A stretch of 64,000 nucleotides of DNA from positions 21,571,558-21,635,557 of the forward strand of contig NC_055990.1 in NCBI RefSeq assembly GCF_018446385.1, given 5' to 3'. Positions 46,192-61,700 of this stretch are shown piece by piece. This DNA comes from Zingiber officinale (taxonomy: Eukaryota > Streptophyta > Magnoliopsida > Zingiberales > Zingiberaceae). The position numbers and the translations under genes are program-made. Below the pieces are notes generated by a model, which was not told the DNA's origin, did not search any database, and worked only from the letters and a program-made list of their open reading frames with translations. The stretch's first letter is position 1. The number at the start of each line of letters is the position of its first letter.

Positions 46192-47315
46192 GGAAGGTAC
46201 ACACACTAGCTTTAATGTTTATGCAAGAAAATTCCATTCAGCTTTAATCAGAATCGAATTGATCATCGTAGGGCTATGCCTAGAATATGTTCCCAGTCAG
46301 TGTTTCCTTCGACGTGCGACTGCCACACGGAGAATAAGCAGATGCAACCTCAAGCTAAAATTCTGCAAAAACATTTTGTCGATGGATGGCCCCTCGGGAT
46401 ATATTTTTCATTGTAGCAGTTATCTGTCACTGGCAAAACCTATGTTTCTGCATAGTTTAGCTTCATATTACTCGGATGCGAGGTTTGGTTGGTTAATGTT
46501 TTTCATTAGTTACATATCATGGTTTTCAGACCAATCTCATGTAAAACAGCAAAAGGAATGGGTTTTCCCCAATCTTGTGACTTGCTTAATGGAATCTACC
46601 TAGTTTTTTTTTTTTTTGAAAAAAAATATTTTTGATGTGATATTACATAGGAATAACATTCTGTTTAGGGTTTACATACTGTGTTATGATCGATAAGCAC
46701 CGGCTTCTGTCCTAAACTGCACGAATCATGTTTTCTTTGTTCTTGAATTTTTCAAATATGTGCATTCAGTTTGCTTGGCACGGTCCTCAGTCCGCCCCTT
46801 TAACATCTGTCCTGTCATGTTGGCCTGCTTAGATCGAGTGACCCTACTGATCTTGCTACATTCAACTGCCAATCCACTTCATTCTGAGTGACTTTTGGCG
46901 TGTTTCTATGGCATCTTGATCGGTTAAAATACCTTTATGCTCCAAACTTCCTTTGATCTTCACTATGGTGGCCTAACGTAATTAGAAGTTTGAAAAGTAG
47001 GCGTTGTAATCAGCAATAAGTATCAAATAGTTGCGTTAGTGGTTCAGTGTGCATCGCCACTGTAATCAGCAATAGGGATCGAGTACTTGCATTAAGGGTT
47101 CAGTGTGCATTGCCACTGTAATCAGCGTCAGGGGTGTGGTGTTCATCTAAAAGGGGGCAGAAAAAACACAAATCAGAGGGAATCATTCACTATATGCTAA
47201 ACAATCGAAGGCCATAAATAGTCCAATAATTCAAGCAATTAGTAATTTAGCATGGGAATAGTTTAGATAAATGCTGTCATGCACAGTCAAGTTCAGCAGG
47301 ATGTTTCATCAATGC
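46192..47315. other. Convergent intergenic region with a 56 bp tandem repeat
   Basis: Lies between the 3' ends of DCP5 (plus) and the FAM133-like gene (minus). It holds a T-run/A-run at 46604-46627. A 56 bp unit starting TGTAATCAGC is repeated at 47005-47060 and 47061-47116, with a third start at 47117. No credible ORF. Confidence 0.7.
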
Positions 47316-48131
47316 TTAACAATCCAACTTGCAAGCTCCCTTTGTCCCAGTAACCATGTATGCCTCCACTGGATCATGATTATGATCATGACCATGTTTG
47401 TTGTGTTTATGATGGTGGTGATGGTGATGCCCATGCTTATGATGAGACTTCTTGGTATCCCATGGCTTCCCGGTCTCAGGCTCTCCTTCTGGCAATTTGT
47501 GCAGGGAAGAATTATTGTGTTTGTTAGCATCATAATTAGACAATACTTCTGAGCTTGGCCTGTGCTGTCGCCTGTGGCTGGAGCTTTGTTTCCTTATTTC
47601 AGCGTCTGAACTAGAATCCTCATCACCTGACAGATGATGGTGTTTGTGGCGCTTAGAATGACTTTTCCTGTTAGATCTCTTTTCATCACCTTCACTGCTT
47701 GAGCTGTTGGAGTCCACTGTGGGCGATCTACTATGCTTCTTCCTGTGAGTGTGCCTCTTCCTGTGTGAATCATCCTCACTGCTATCTTCATCACTGGAGC
47801 TCGAGCTCCTTTTGTTGGATCTGTGTTTCCTTCTACCAACATCTTCTGAGTCAGGCTTGCCGCCATGTTTCCTGTGTTTCTTTTGAACTCTCCTTTTTCT
47901 ATGCTTCCTATCAGAATAACTGCTGTCAGAATCATTGTCACTGTCTGATTCAGAGTAGGATCTTCTTTTGTGCTTTGTTGAAGCCTTTAATTTCGACTCT
48001 CTTGCTTCTGCATCAGCCTTTGCCTTAGCAGCAGCTTCAAGTTTCTGCTCCCATTTCAAGGGGGCCTCTTTCTTATCCAGAATTCTCTTCTTCTTCTCTT
48101 CAACGAATTGCAAGAACTTCTTGCAGTCCAT
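47316..48131 (-). CDS. FAM133-like Lys/Ser/His-rich nuclear-type protein
   Basis: Intron-free coding region of 271 aa. The N-terminus (residues about 1-55: KKFLQFVEEKKKRIL, EAPLKWEQKLEAAAKAKADA) is the conserved part of plant FAM133-like proteins and is predicted helical. Residues 55-200 are Ser/Arg/Lys/Asp low complexity with many SSSSDED and KRH runs, resembling SR-type or SRP40-like proteins, probably nuclear. Residues about 225-250 hold a His-rich tract with up to seven consecutive His. The C-terminus AYMVTGTKGACKLDC is not low complexity and may be a conserved end. The biochemical role is unknown. The leader is spliced: non-coding exons near 49654-49770 (donor CCTAG|GTAAG), 48672-48743, and an acceptor at 48160-48161 just upstream of the ATG at 48131. 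The His tract codes as CAC/CAT repeats, so its length may vary. Confidence 0.85.
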   Translation of the reverse strand: MDCKKFLQFVEEKKKRILDKKEAPLKWEQKLEAAAKAKADAEARESKLKASTKHKRRSYSESDSDNDSDSSYSDRKHRKRRVQKKHRKHGGKPDSEDVGRRKHRSNKRSSSSSDEDSSEDDSHRKRHTHRKKHSRSPTVDSNSSSSEGDEKRSNRKSHSKRHKHHHLSGDEDSSSDAEIRKQSSSHRRQHRPSSEVLSNYDANKHNNSSLHKLPEGEPETGKPWDTKKSHHKHGHHHHHHHKHNKHGHDHNHDPVEAYMVTGTKGACKLDC

Positions 48132-49770
48132 TTGATAGTATACCAGAACAACTTGACACCTGCATATATGTGAAATGATGCAAGGAAGTGCATCTCACAA
48201 AAGAGAAAAATCATGTTAACTCTTCTAGTATCTCATGAGTCAAAACACTAGGGATTCAGTGCATCATAAAGCATAATCTTAGTATTTCTAAAATGTAACT
48301 ACCGTATAGTGCTCAATTTTCCTACCATCTATGTTATACATCATGTATAAGTGAGAAAACATTTCTAGACAATCATATTGCTAATATTGCAATTTCAGGC
48401 AGATACTGTATCAATTTTTATCTATAGCCACGATAATGACTTTTTGACAACTGCCCTAAGATTCTAGTTGGCAAAATAACAGACCCCTGGAGTAAATGCC
48501 CAGCATTGGAAACAGTAAATTCTGTAAATTTTTCTTCATCTATAAGCTAACTTTTGGAAAAATAGCAAAGAATCAGATAGATATGCATGTGTTTGAGAGT
48601 ATTGAATAATGAATACTAAAAGATTCATTAGAAAGAAAATTACACTAAGAAACATAGGGTCAAATTTTTACCTTATGCGGATGTGAGAAGGCACACTTGA
48701 ACAAACAGCCAATTCACTTCTTGGAACAGATCAACAGGAATCTCTGCCACACAGATGCAAAACAATGCTTAGAACCTGTAGACTTTTAACACTATCAAGT
48801 GCAAACTAAATGGCTGAAGAAAAGGCATTTAAATGTAACAAAATCCAGAAAATATGCAAGTGTATTTAAAGGAAAGAGCATTCATGTATCTGCAAATGAA
48901 AATTTGAAAGAACTTCCAGAGTCAAATGTAGAGCAGAATTGCATCCAATACCTTTATAGATCAGAGAATTTCTGGGCAACAAGGGGCCATTATATATTGC
49001 AATAGCCAACTAGCTAACTTTTAATGCTGATATCTGAGATTTGACAGTTAGTTATGATAACTTCCTAGAGTCACATATAGAGTACCTTTGTAGTAACATA
49101 TCAAAGCATACATTCTAAGATATCAGGGTCTTTGCATAAGAACAGTTCTATTCTAATCAACACTTGTAACCTACAATACTAAAGTAAGTTACCAAAAAGA
49201 GGTCTTTATCCAGTATCAATTGAATAGGAGAATACAATATAAAGCAAGAAGAATCAATCAAGACGCCGATGCTAGTATCTCCAATGACCATATCTTAATT
49301 ACGATTTCCCGGAAGTACACAAACTCAACACAGAGTAAAAACATAATAGGAAAAACAGGCAGATTGAATCTAAACCTAGAACAAAATTCCTAATTCAAGA
49401 ATAAAACAAGAACCCAGATCTGAGGAAGCCCTAGAACCTAAAACACCTATCATCTCGCTACAATCAACAGATCGAGCGAGAAGATCATATGCCCGAATGA
49501 AAACTAATACGATCAAGTAGCGCACTGGCTCCTCACCGATGAAACCCTAAAAAAAATAGCGGCGGAAGCCAGAAAGAGGATCTCGAGATTGCAGAGAATA
49601 GATCGGAAAAACAAACAAATAACACATAAGAAAGACGAGAAGAGGGATCTTACCTAGGTCCAGGGACACGGCAACGGAGGAGGCGCGGTGAGAAGGAGAA
49701 TCCGAACGACCTCGCGACTTCCTCCCCTCTTCGCGCAGTCTGCTGTCCCCTTTCTACTGGATCACGCGTG
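48132..49770 (-). other. 5' UTR exons and introns of the FAM133-like gene
   Basis: On the minus strand: a GC-richer first exon about 49770-49654 ending CCTAG|GTAAGATCCC; a 72 bp exon 48743-48672 with acceptor GGCAG and donor AAG|GTAAAA; and the start of the coding exon at 48159. The 72 bp exon contains no ATG, so it is leader only. Exon calls rest on splice-site shape, not on transcripts. Confidence 0.55.
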
Positions 49771-50351
49771 CGTTCAAAATATTTTAATACGGAACGGAAG
49801 ACGCCGACGGAATCGTATATTTTTTTATACCTTTAAAAAAAAAAAAATAATTTATTAAAATTCAAAAAAAAAACATTTTTATTTTTTTTTGTCATTTTTA
49901 ATAAGTTAGCATTTTCCATTTACTAGGATTATTTCTTATAAGCTGTTTTATTATTATTATTATTATTGTTTTAATTTTTTTAAAAAAAATCATTCCATCA
50001 AAAAACATTAAATATAAAATGTTTTTATATAAAACTCTTTTTCTCAATCTGATTAAAATTACTTAAATTTATCTAAATCGTTTTATTGAGATGTGAAAAA
50101 TTCTTATTAGACAAATTAATCAGATAGCTTCTTTTTAGTGCACTCACATTTCATTCATTCCAAAATCTTAGCTATGTAACTTCACCTTTGAAGCCTGATG
50201 TGCTGTTTCATTTTCTCCAACAACAGATGCTCATGAAATGGTGACTCAAGCTTCTTTTCCTTTCTTTGTTTTGAAATTACATTAATCAAAATTTAAAATT
50301 ATTTATTCAATAAACGCACAATACCTGGGAACATGTATTATAATCTTCCTT
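49771..50351. other. AT-rich intergenic region
   Basis: Long A and T runs (49834-49900) and an ATT trinucleotide run (49951-49968). It separates the FAM133-like promoter from the 3' end of the kinase gene; both genes are on the minus strand. No other feature. Confidence 0.6.
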
Positions 50352-52790
<2,439 letters not shown>

Positions 52791-52826
52791 TTCTGCAACC
52801 CCGGACGACTTTCTTGGAGCTCAGGC

Positions 52827-52834
52827 CTTATATA
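52827..52834 (-). promoter_or_regulatory. Putative TATA box of the CRK43-like kinase
   Basis: TATATAAG on the minus strand, 37 bp before the first ATG (52790). A start about 30 bp downstream would leave a leader of only some 10 bases for that ATG and 22 for the next (52778). Confidence 0.45.
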
Positions 52835-52869
52835 CCGCTGCGTCAGTGGATGTTAGAGAAAAGTAAAGC

Positions 52870-53827
52870 TCCATCTTGACCAAGAAAGAAGGTACGCGTT
52901 CGAGGTTTTCCGTATGCATCAGCCGTGGGTAACTTCGCCTTCGCTACCAAGTCTCGCTGGGGAAACTTCTTCGGTCTTCAACTCGCCCGCGGACTCCTGC
53001 AGGCACTTGTTTCATTGTGGAATGTGGAGGGAGAACTACGTGGACATACGCATAAATAAATAAATAAATAAATAAATTTAAAGTGAAAAATATCCAATTA
53101 TGGCCCCTAATATTAGGAGACCGATCCTCTGGACCGGATCCAATTATTGCAACTGAATTCTGATTATAATTTGATCTAAAATTATAACTTAAATGAGAAG
53201 ATGAATTACAATCAAATTTTAATCAGAATTCGATTGTAATTACGGAACGGATCAAGAAAAAGTTGATCAAAAAATTCCTGCTTAATAGAGTGGCCATACC
53301 CTTCCTCCCGTACAAGGTTGGTTTATATTTCTCCAGGCCGGTTTCTATTTATTGATATAACTGGTTATGAGATCAATCATGTGGGATGTCTAGGATTAAT
53401 ATATGATCTTTTTGTGGATATCATTAAACCTTTCAATATGTAAATTGGACATCTAAAATTTGAAATTCAACTACAGCAGTATATTGTAATTCAACTACAG
53501 CAGTATATTGTAGAAGATTTCTTTTTAAATGGATAACGGATCTAAAAACATTGGCCGTCAAGATGAGTTTTCACCTGCGCTTTCTAAATTAATCCTCATG
53601 ATCAATAGTAAATTTTTATGGAGTCAAATGACTTGAATAGATCACTTTAAGATTATCACATTTAGATGCATCATGTTAATTAAAAAAAATCTAATTATAA
53701 ATAAATTTAACCAATAATTTCTTTAGTGATTTTACTCCCCATGAAAATTTTATCATTGTTTTTGAAAAAAAAATAGAATTGTTGAATTCTTTTTAACGAT
53801 TTACAGAACAACATAGATGATTATATA
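52870..53827. other. Upstream region of the kinase gene, no gene
   Basis: A GC-richer promoter-proximal part to about 53040 is followed by an (AAAT)n microsatellite (53052-53080) and AT-rich sequence. TTGTAATTCAACTACAGCAGTATA is duplicated in part at about 53466-53510. No ORF of interest. Confidence 0.6.
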
Positions 53828-54684
53828 TGATCCGGTGGTAAGGACGGGGAATCCTCATTGACGGGAGGTCAACGACACATGAAGGTCAATGGTCATGAGG
53901 GTCAGGCTGAGCGGGCAGATGTCATGCCGAGTGGACTGGCGGGCCAACCAAGCATCCGGCCGACCGGGCATCCGGCCAAGGGTCCCCCGGACCGGACGAA
54001 AGACAGTCCGATCAAGGGTCGGGTTTCCGATGCTCAAGGTAAAAGAGTCTATGGTCGGGCGGACAGGTCGCTCAGCCGAGCCGCAGAACAATAAAGCGCA
54101 ATTCCATCCGAGCATACGAGCAGGGCTTCCCCGCCACGGCTGAGGTATGTGCATTCCCGAAGGTCATGAGCGCCGAGCGACTGGTCCGCTCGGCCCGGGA
54201 GCACACAAGAGTGCTAGGAGACAAAAAGGACAGCTGGTAACTTCAGCCTCGAGACACCTGCCGCCGACAAACAGCACGGTCGACGCCCGAAGATGACAGA
54301 GTATCGTACGGTGGAAATTTCTACCGTCACATCCGGGATATGCTCGGACGATTGCGGAATGACGTCAGACATGCTTTTATGACACAACCCTACTGAGGTA
54401 TGTTTGGGGAAGCGTGTACGCATCGAGAAGCGTGCCCATGCCTCCCCGGGGTCCTATATAAGGACCCCAAAGCTTCGACGAAGGTATGCAATCTTGATCA
54501 CTGTAGCCACAGTAACGTTACTCTGCTTCTTCGTTGCCTGACTTGAGCGTCGGAAGGTCGACGCCGGAAAATCCCTCTCGGCTCGGCTTCTTTGCAGGTC
54601 CGCCGGAGATTCACATTACAAGTCGAAGACAGCGGAGAGTGTCTCGTCCCCAGCATCCGTCGACTCATAGCTCGGACAACATCA
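53828..54684 (+). mobile_element. Solo LTR, GC-rich family
   Basis: 857 bp, TGATCCGG...GACAACATCA, flanked on both sides by ATATA (53823-53827 and 54685-54689). Much more GC-rich than its surroundings. Has a TATA box (CCTATATAAGGACC, about 54451-54464), which fixes the plus orientation, and an inverted repeat GCCGAGCG...CGCTCGGC (54171-54194). No internal region. Probably Ty3/gypsy, but not recognised. The duplication is AT-only, so it is weaker evidence than the boundaries themselves. Confidence 0.75.
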
Positions 54685-56520
<1,836 letters not shown>

Positions 56521-56524
56521 ACTC

Positions 56525-57760
56525 AAATTTGAGTTTTCATATTTGAGTTTCGATGTTTGGTAATATATAAAGATTATGGGTATAATCATCCATGTAAAGA
56601 GATTATTGGACCAATTCTCCTCTGGTCAATGTTTGAACAGGTTGACAAGAAGAAGAGTGAAGTAGGTCAAGATTGACCGGATACTTAACTTAGAAAGTCC
56701 TAACTGGAAGTTAGATAAGGATAAGTCTAACGGGAATGTTGGCAGAAGAGAAAAATCCAAGTGGATAATGTTGACCGGACACTTGATGTTGAAAGTCTTG
56801 ATGAGTGAAGTCAGGCAGATGAAAATCCTAGTGAGTGAAGTTAGACAGATGAAAATCTTGGTGAGTGAAGCCAGGTGAAAGACCTAATGAGTGAAGTTGG
56901 GCAGATGGAAATCCTGATGAGTGAAACCAGGTGAAAGCCCTAATGAGTGAAGCTAGACAATATGAAAGTCCTAGTTAGTGAATCCAGGCAATGGAAATCC
57001 ATGTGGATCAAGGATGAGCGGACATTTGGTAATTGAAAGTCCAAGTAGGTCAAATGATTGACCGGATACTTGGCACAAGGGGAAAAGTCCAAGTGGGTCA
57101 AGGGATTGACCGGACACTTAGTGAAGAAGTCCTAGCAGGTCAAGGTTGACCGGATGCTAGGCAATGAGGAGTTCCAACAGGTCAAGGTTGACTGATATTC
57201 GGTTTGGGAACTCTAGACTTGAGTTAGGCAAGTTAGGATTGGTCAATCGATCAGGTGATCGATTGAACCAAAGCTCAATCGATCAGGCGATCGATTGTGA
57301 GTATGCTATGAGTGAAAGCAGGTCAATCGATCAGTCGATCGATTGGGGAGACTTTCTCGTGAGCACAGAGAGGTTCCCAATCGATCAGCCGATCCATTGG
57401 GCAACGCCAATTAATCAGCCGATGGATTGAGGCTGGAATTCTCGCAAGAATGCGAGGAAGCCTGAATCGATCGGTCAATCGATCCAGAGCTTTTCCATCA
57501 AGTGTATAGAGGTGCTATGAATCGATCAGTCGATCGATTCAATCCTCCCAAATCGATTGATCAATTGATTAGGGTATGACCGTTGCGTAGGTTGCGAGCT
57601 TTGGATGATTGGAATCGTAAGGATCTGACACGACAATCAATTGGGAGCATGTCTAATCGATTGAGAGCCCTAAATCGCGAAGTATAAAAGCAACAGCAAG
57701 ATTCAAACTCGATAGCGCTTACACGAGACCTCCAAAATGATCCAATACAAAATACCTCAC
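56525..57760 (+). repeat. Truncated element-1 type LTR
   Basis: Reads in the sense orientation of the element 1 LTR: GTTTCGATGTTTGGTAATA (56546), then GGTCAAGATTGACCGG repeats (56660-56760). About eight TGAGTGAAG hairpin units follow (56800-56985), then a GATCGATT array (57240-57660) and a TATA-like box (AAGTATAAAAGC, 57679-57690). The hairpin core TGAGTGAAG is the reverse complement of CTTCACTCA. Ends not found; strongly diverged from 267-1972. Confidence 0.7.
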
Positions 57761-57862
57761 AGTCATAGAAAATTAAAATTAAAATTTCTAGTACCAATAA
57801 TATCTTACTTATGGATCCATTTATTAATATACATAAATTATACTCTAAATTTATTTAGTAAA

Positions 57863-58365
57863 AATGATAATCACAGTTAGTCTTATTGAATATCCTTAGG
57901 GTAACCAGTCCAGCCCTACAAAAGTTTCCTACTGGCCACCAAGATAAATCGGAAAGCACACACAGCGGCCAACCCAGAAGTCCAACATTATTTGGTTGTA
58001 CCCCCAGGCAGAGGAAAAATTCTTACAAATATGTCATAACTGGAGATCGAACCACGGGTGTCTTGGTGACAATCTGGATGTCCTACAATGGTACCATAGC
58101 CTTGGGGGGGGGGGGGGGAATGATAATCCTAGTTCGCCTTATTGACTATTCCTGGGGTGACTGACTTGACCCCACATAAGTTTCCCACCGGTCATCAAAA
58201 TAAATCGGAAATTACATATGATGGTCAACCCAAAAACTCAGCATCTTTTAGTTACATCTCCTATTTGAAAGAAAAATTCTTACAAATATATCATACCTAA
58301 GAATCGAATTACGAATATCTAGATGATAATCTAAATATCCTACCACAGTATCATACTACGGAGAC
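57863..58365. repeat. Tandem dimer of a 256 bp SINE-like unit with a 15-G tract
   Basis: Two diverged copies begin AATGATAATC at 57863 and 58119 and share AAGTTTCC, AAATCGGAAA, AAAAATTCTTACAAATAT and the ending GGTACCATA / AGTATCATA. The first ends in a run of 15 G (58104-58118). The reverse complement of the first copy contains GTGGTTCGATCTCC, similar to a tRNA-type B box, so a tRNA-derived SINE is possible. Family not recognised. Confidence 0.55.
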
Positions 58366-58722
58366 TCTAAATTTACATTGTAGAGGAATCAGAAGATCGT
58401 CCAAATGAAATTTGAACACCTAAATTATATTTTTAAAAAATTATTAGCACATAAATTGTAAAGTGAATTCATATATGAATTTTAACACATCAAATCATGA
58501 TGTAATGCACTTTGAAAGTGGATTCATATGTGCAAGAAGTTGTGGGACTGAACAAAACGCACAATTCATAAGCTTAGCTCAAGTCCACTCCCCAAATCCA
58601 CCAGGTGAAGCAAGTGATTTTATAGCTGAACTGTCTTTCAAATCGTCTCAGCGGTTCCTTCTTGTCTCAGCATGTCGATAGATTTCGATATCTTGCTCTT
58701 CGAACAATGTTGCTTAAACAGG
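58366..58722. other. 3' flank of the LRK10-like gene
   Basis: AT-rich sequence, presumably the 3' UTR and terminator region of the minus-strand receptor kinase ending at 58723. No separate gene supported. Confidence 0.5.
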
Positions 58723-61700
58723 CTACAAAGATGAGCACTCAATTGAGAAGTAGGAAGTTTGGGATCCATGGCCACTTTGTTGTTGATCTGGAAACGAGAA
58801 CAGCAGCGGTTTCGGAGGCATCTCGATCCACTCAGCTTCCCCACTCAGCATCTCGATAGCGCGGCTGATTGACGGCCGACTTACTGGATTGGCCTGAATG
58901 CACCACAGCCCCACCATCACCAACTTTCTCAAAATTCGGTTCTCCTCCACCTCCACATGCCCCGAGTCTAACACCTGCCATTCGTGCAGCTGATCATAAA
59001 TCCGATCGGGGAAGTACTTGTCGCTGCCGGATCCAACTTCTTGCATGTTCGCCGACTCGGTGCTCTCCTTACCTGAGGCCATTTTGAGAAGCAGCATTCC
59101 GAAACTGTAAACATCTGATTTGTGAGAGACGCCTCCGAGGCTCCTCATGAACACTTCGGGGGCTATGTAGCCAATGGTGCCGCGGGCACCGGTCAATGTC
59201 ACCACGCTCTCCTTTCTCGATTGAAGCTTTGCCAATCCAAAGTCCGATATCTTGGGTTGGAAGTTGTTATCGAGCAACACGTTGTGCGGTTTGATATCCA
59301 AATGCAAAATTCTCCTCTCACAGCCATTGTGAAGATACTCAAGACCTCTAGCAATACCTGTTAAATATTGAAAAGAAAAAGATAAACTATATCCATTAAA
59401 ATTATATATATATATATTTGAATTTGAATTGCATCGTACCAAGAGCAATATCAAGTAGCCGTTGGGCACCAGCTACATGTCTCATCTCCTCATTTGATAT
59501 CAACTTGGCTAGTGATCCCTTGTCCATGAACTCGTATACAAGAGCTCGATGTGGGCCATCGCAACAAAACCCTAGAAGGCGAATGACATTCACATGGTGA
59601 ATTTGTCCGATGGTGGCCACTTCGTTTATAAAATCTTGACTATCATCTTTAGACTTCTCCAAGATTTTGACGGCCACCAGGAGCCCGTTTTGTAGCTTCC
59701 CCTTGTATACATTACCATAGCCTCCTTCTCCAAGCTTCTCCTTGCTCCCTCCTATGATTCTTTTCAAGTCGGAGTATGAGTACTCCGTCGTTAACATGGA
59801 CTTGTAGGTGCTAATGAACTCCTTGACGTTCGAATTGTGGCTTGAACGCTTGGCAAGTATGCTAAGGAATGATGACCTAAACTTGGTGAACGAAATTAGC
59901 CCGGCTACTAAAAGTATTGTTGTTGGGGTAACAATGGCTGCATTGTAAAGAGAAAAAAACGGTAGACGAAATGAAGAGAGTGCAAGAAGAAATAAATACT
60001 TACAAAGTTGTTGTAGAGACGACTGATTAAATTACCTACAATGATTTTCCATGAAACCCTGCAAGAAAGACATGTATGTGGCAATCAACGAAGAATTGTC
60101 AAATAAGAGGGAGTTGTGGTTCTTAATGTTTTGAGGGGTTTTAGTATTTTTGGAGTTTTAATTAGCGCTGTAAATGAATGTGAGGAAGTTTGGTGTTTGA
60201 GATTTAGGATTTAGGAATTTGTAAGAAAAAAAATTGAGCAAAAACTCAAAAGGCGTCCTTTTTATTTGAATCGGGCACTCTTTTTTAATTTCATTTTAAA
60301 AGAGCACCACACCTTTATATATTTAATTTTACTTTTATTTTTACTGTTGTAGCCGGATTCCAATTGTTATATAATTATTTTACTATTTTATTAAAAATAT
60401 TTCCCCTTTACTAACTAATTTTGATGAAACCTAAAATGTATTTACGTTAATGTTCTTTTTTCTATTTACACTAAAAATAATTCCAAGATTTATTAGTAAT
60501 TTCACAAGCGAAACAATCAGTGCTCTAGAGTTCAAAACTCAGCTACACCGTATTATTATGAATTTTTATCATCATTAATTTTCTCTAGTTGTTTTATATA
60601 AAAAAAATATAGTTCTCTTTAGTCCCATATCTTAGAATTGACAACACTATGATCAAAGAAGCTTCTATAAATATTTTAGCCCGACGATGTTAAAAAATAT
60701 ACTTTTCTTATTTTTTTTACGAGACAAATATAATATTAAATTAAAATAATTTTTTATAGTAGTTTGTTGCGGTCTGATGACGAATCTTATCCAAATAATT
60801 AATTTTTGATTTATAAGGGTGACACTAGAAAATCCAAACAATTCAGATTTTCAAAGACCCAAATAATTTATATATTATTATATTACTGCATTCATTTTTA
60901 TAATATATTGATTAAAATAAATTATTTATGTCTGAAAAGGAGGTAAATCATGAGATTGAGATACGACCTAGGTGTATTGACAATAATACCTTTACATGAA
61001 CAAACTTTATCAGCTCGTATGGACAATAATATTGATCATTATTGAACAAAGATGAAGTATTACTACAAGCCTACAATATATATATTACTACAAGCCTACA
61101 ATATATACAGGATTGAAGTGTACATGTTAAAGTAATTACGAAGTGTTAATTTATGTTGATGAGAATTGAAGTATCCATACTATAGTAATTATAAACTCCT
61201 AGTGACTATAAAAATATCGAAAACTAAAGATAATTTTGAGAAATAAAATATACATAGAATGAGATGTTCTTTTAATAATAAATCAAATAGATTAATAAAA
61301 AGGGCACCCTTGATTATGACTCAAAAATTTTCAACTTTTTAATCTCACATGCGAACTAAGTGGAACAATAAGCACATTCGACAGATCGATCCAAAAACTA
61401 GAGCGCTTGTAGAATTTCCACAATGATCAATTATTAATTTTTTGGTTAAATTAAATATTTGATTTTCGCAGGCGTTGATGGTGAACAGAGATAAAGGATC
61501 GGAGTCTTACTTGTTGTCGCCTTTTCCAGCACAGGTTTCCCTGCAGAAGCAGCGCGGCTCGCGGGAGCTATGGTTATACCCGCACCGCCCTCCCGCCGCC
61601 TGGCAACTACTACACGCCTCGAAGTTCTGGTCCCACTCCGGTGACACCAGCGCGAAACCTTTATCTATCACGGCGGAGAGATTGTCCCGGACGACTAGAT

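Noticed and set aside
53855-54154. ORFs of 78-99 codons on both strands in a GC-rich block
   Set aside because: The block is a solo LTR with defined ends and target duplication; GC-rich sequence has fewer stop codons by chance.
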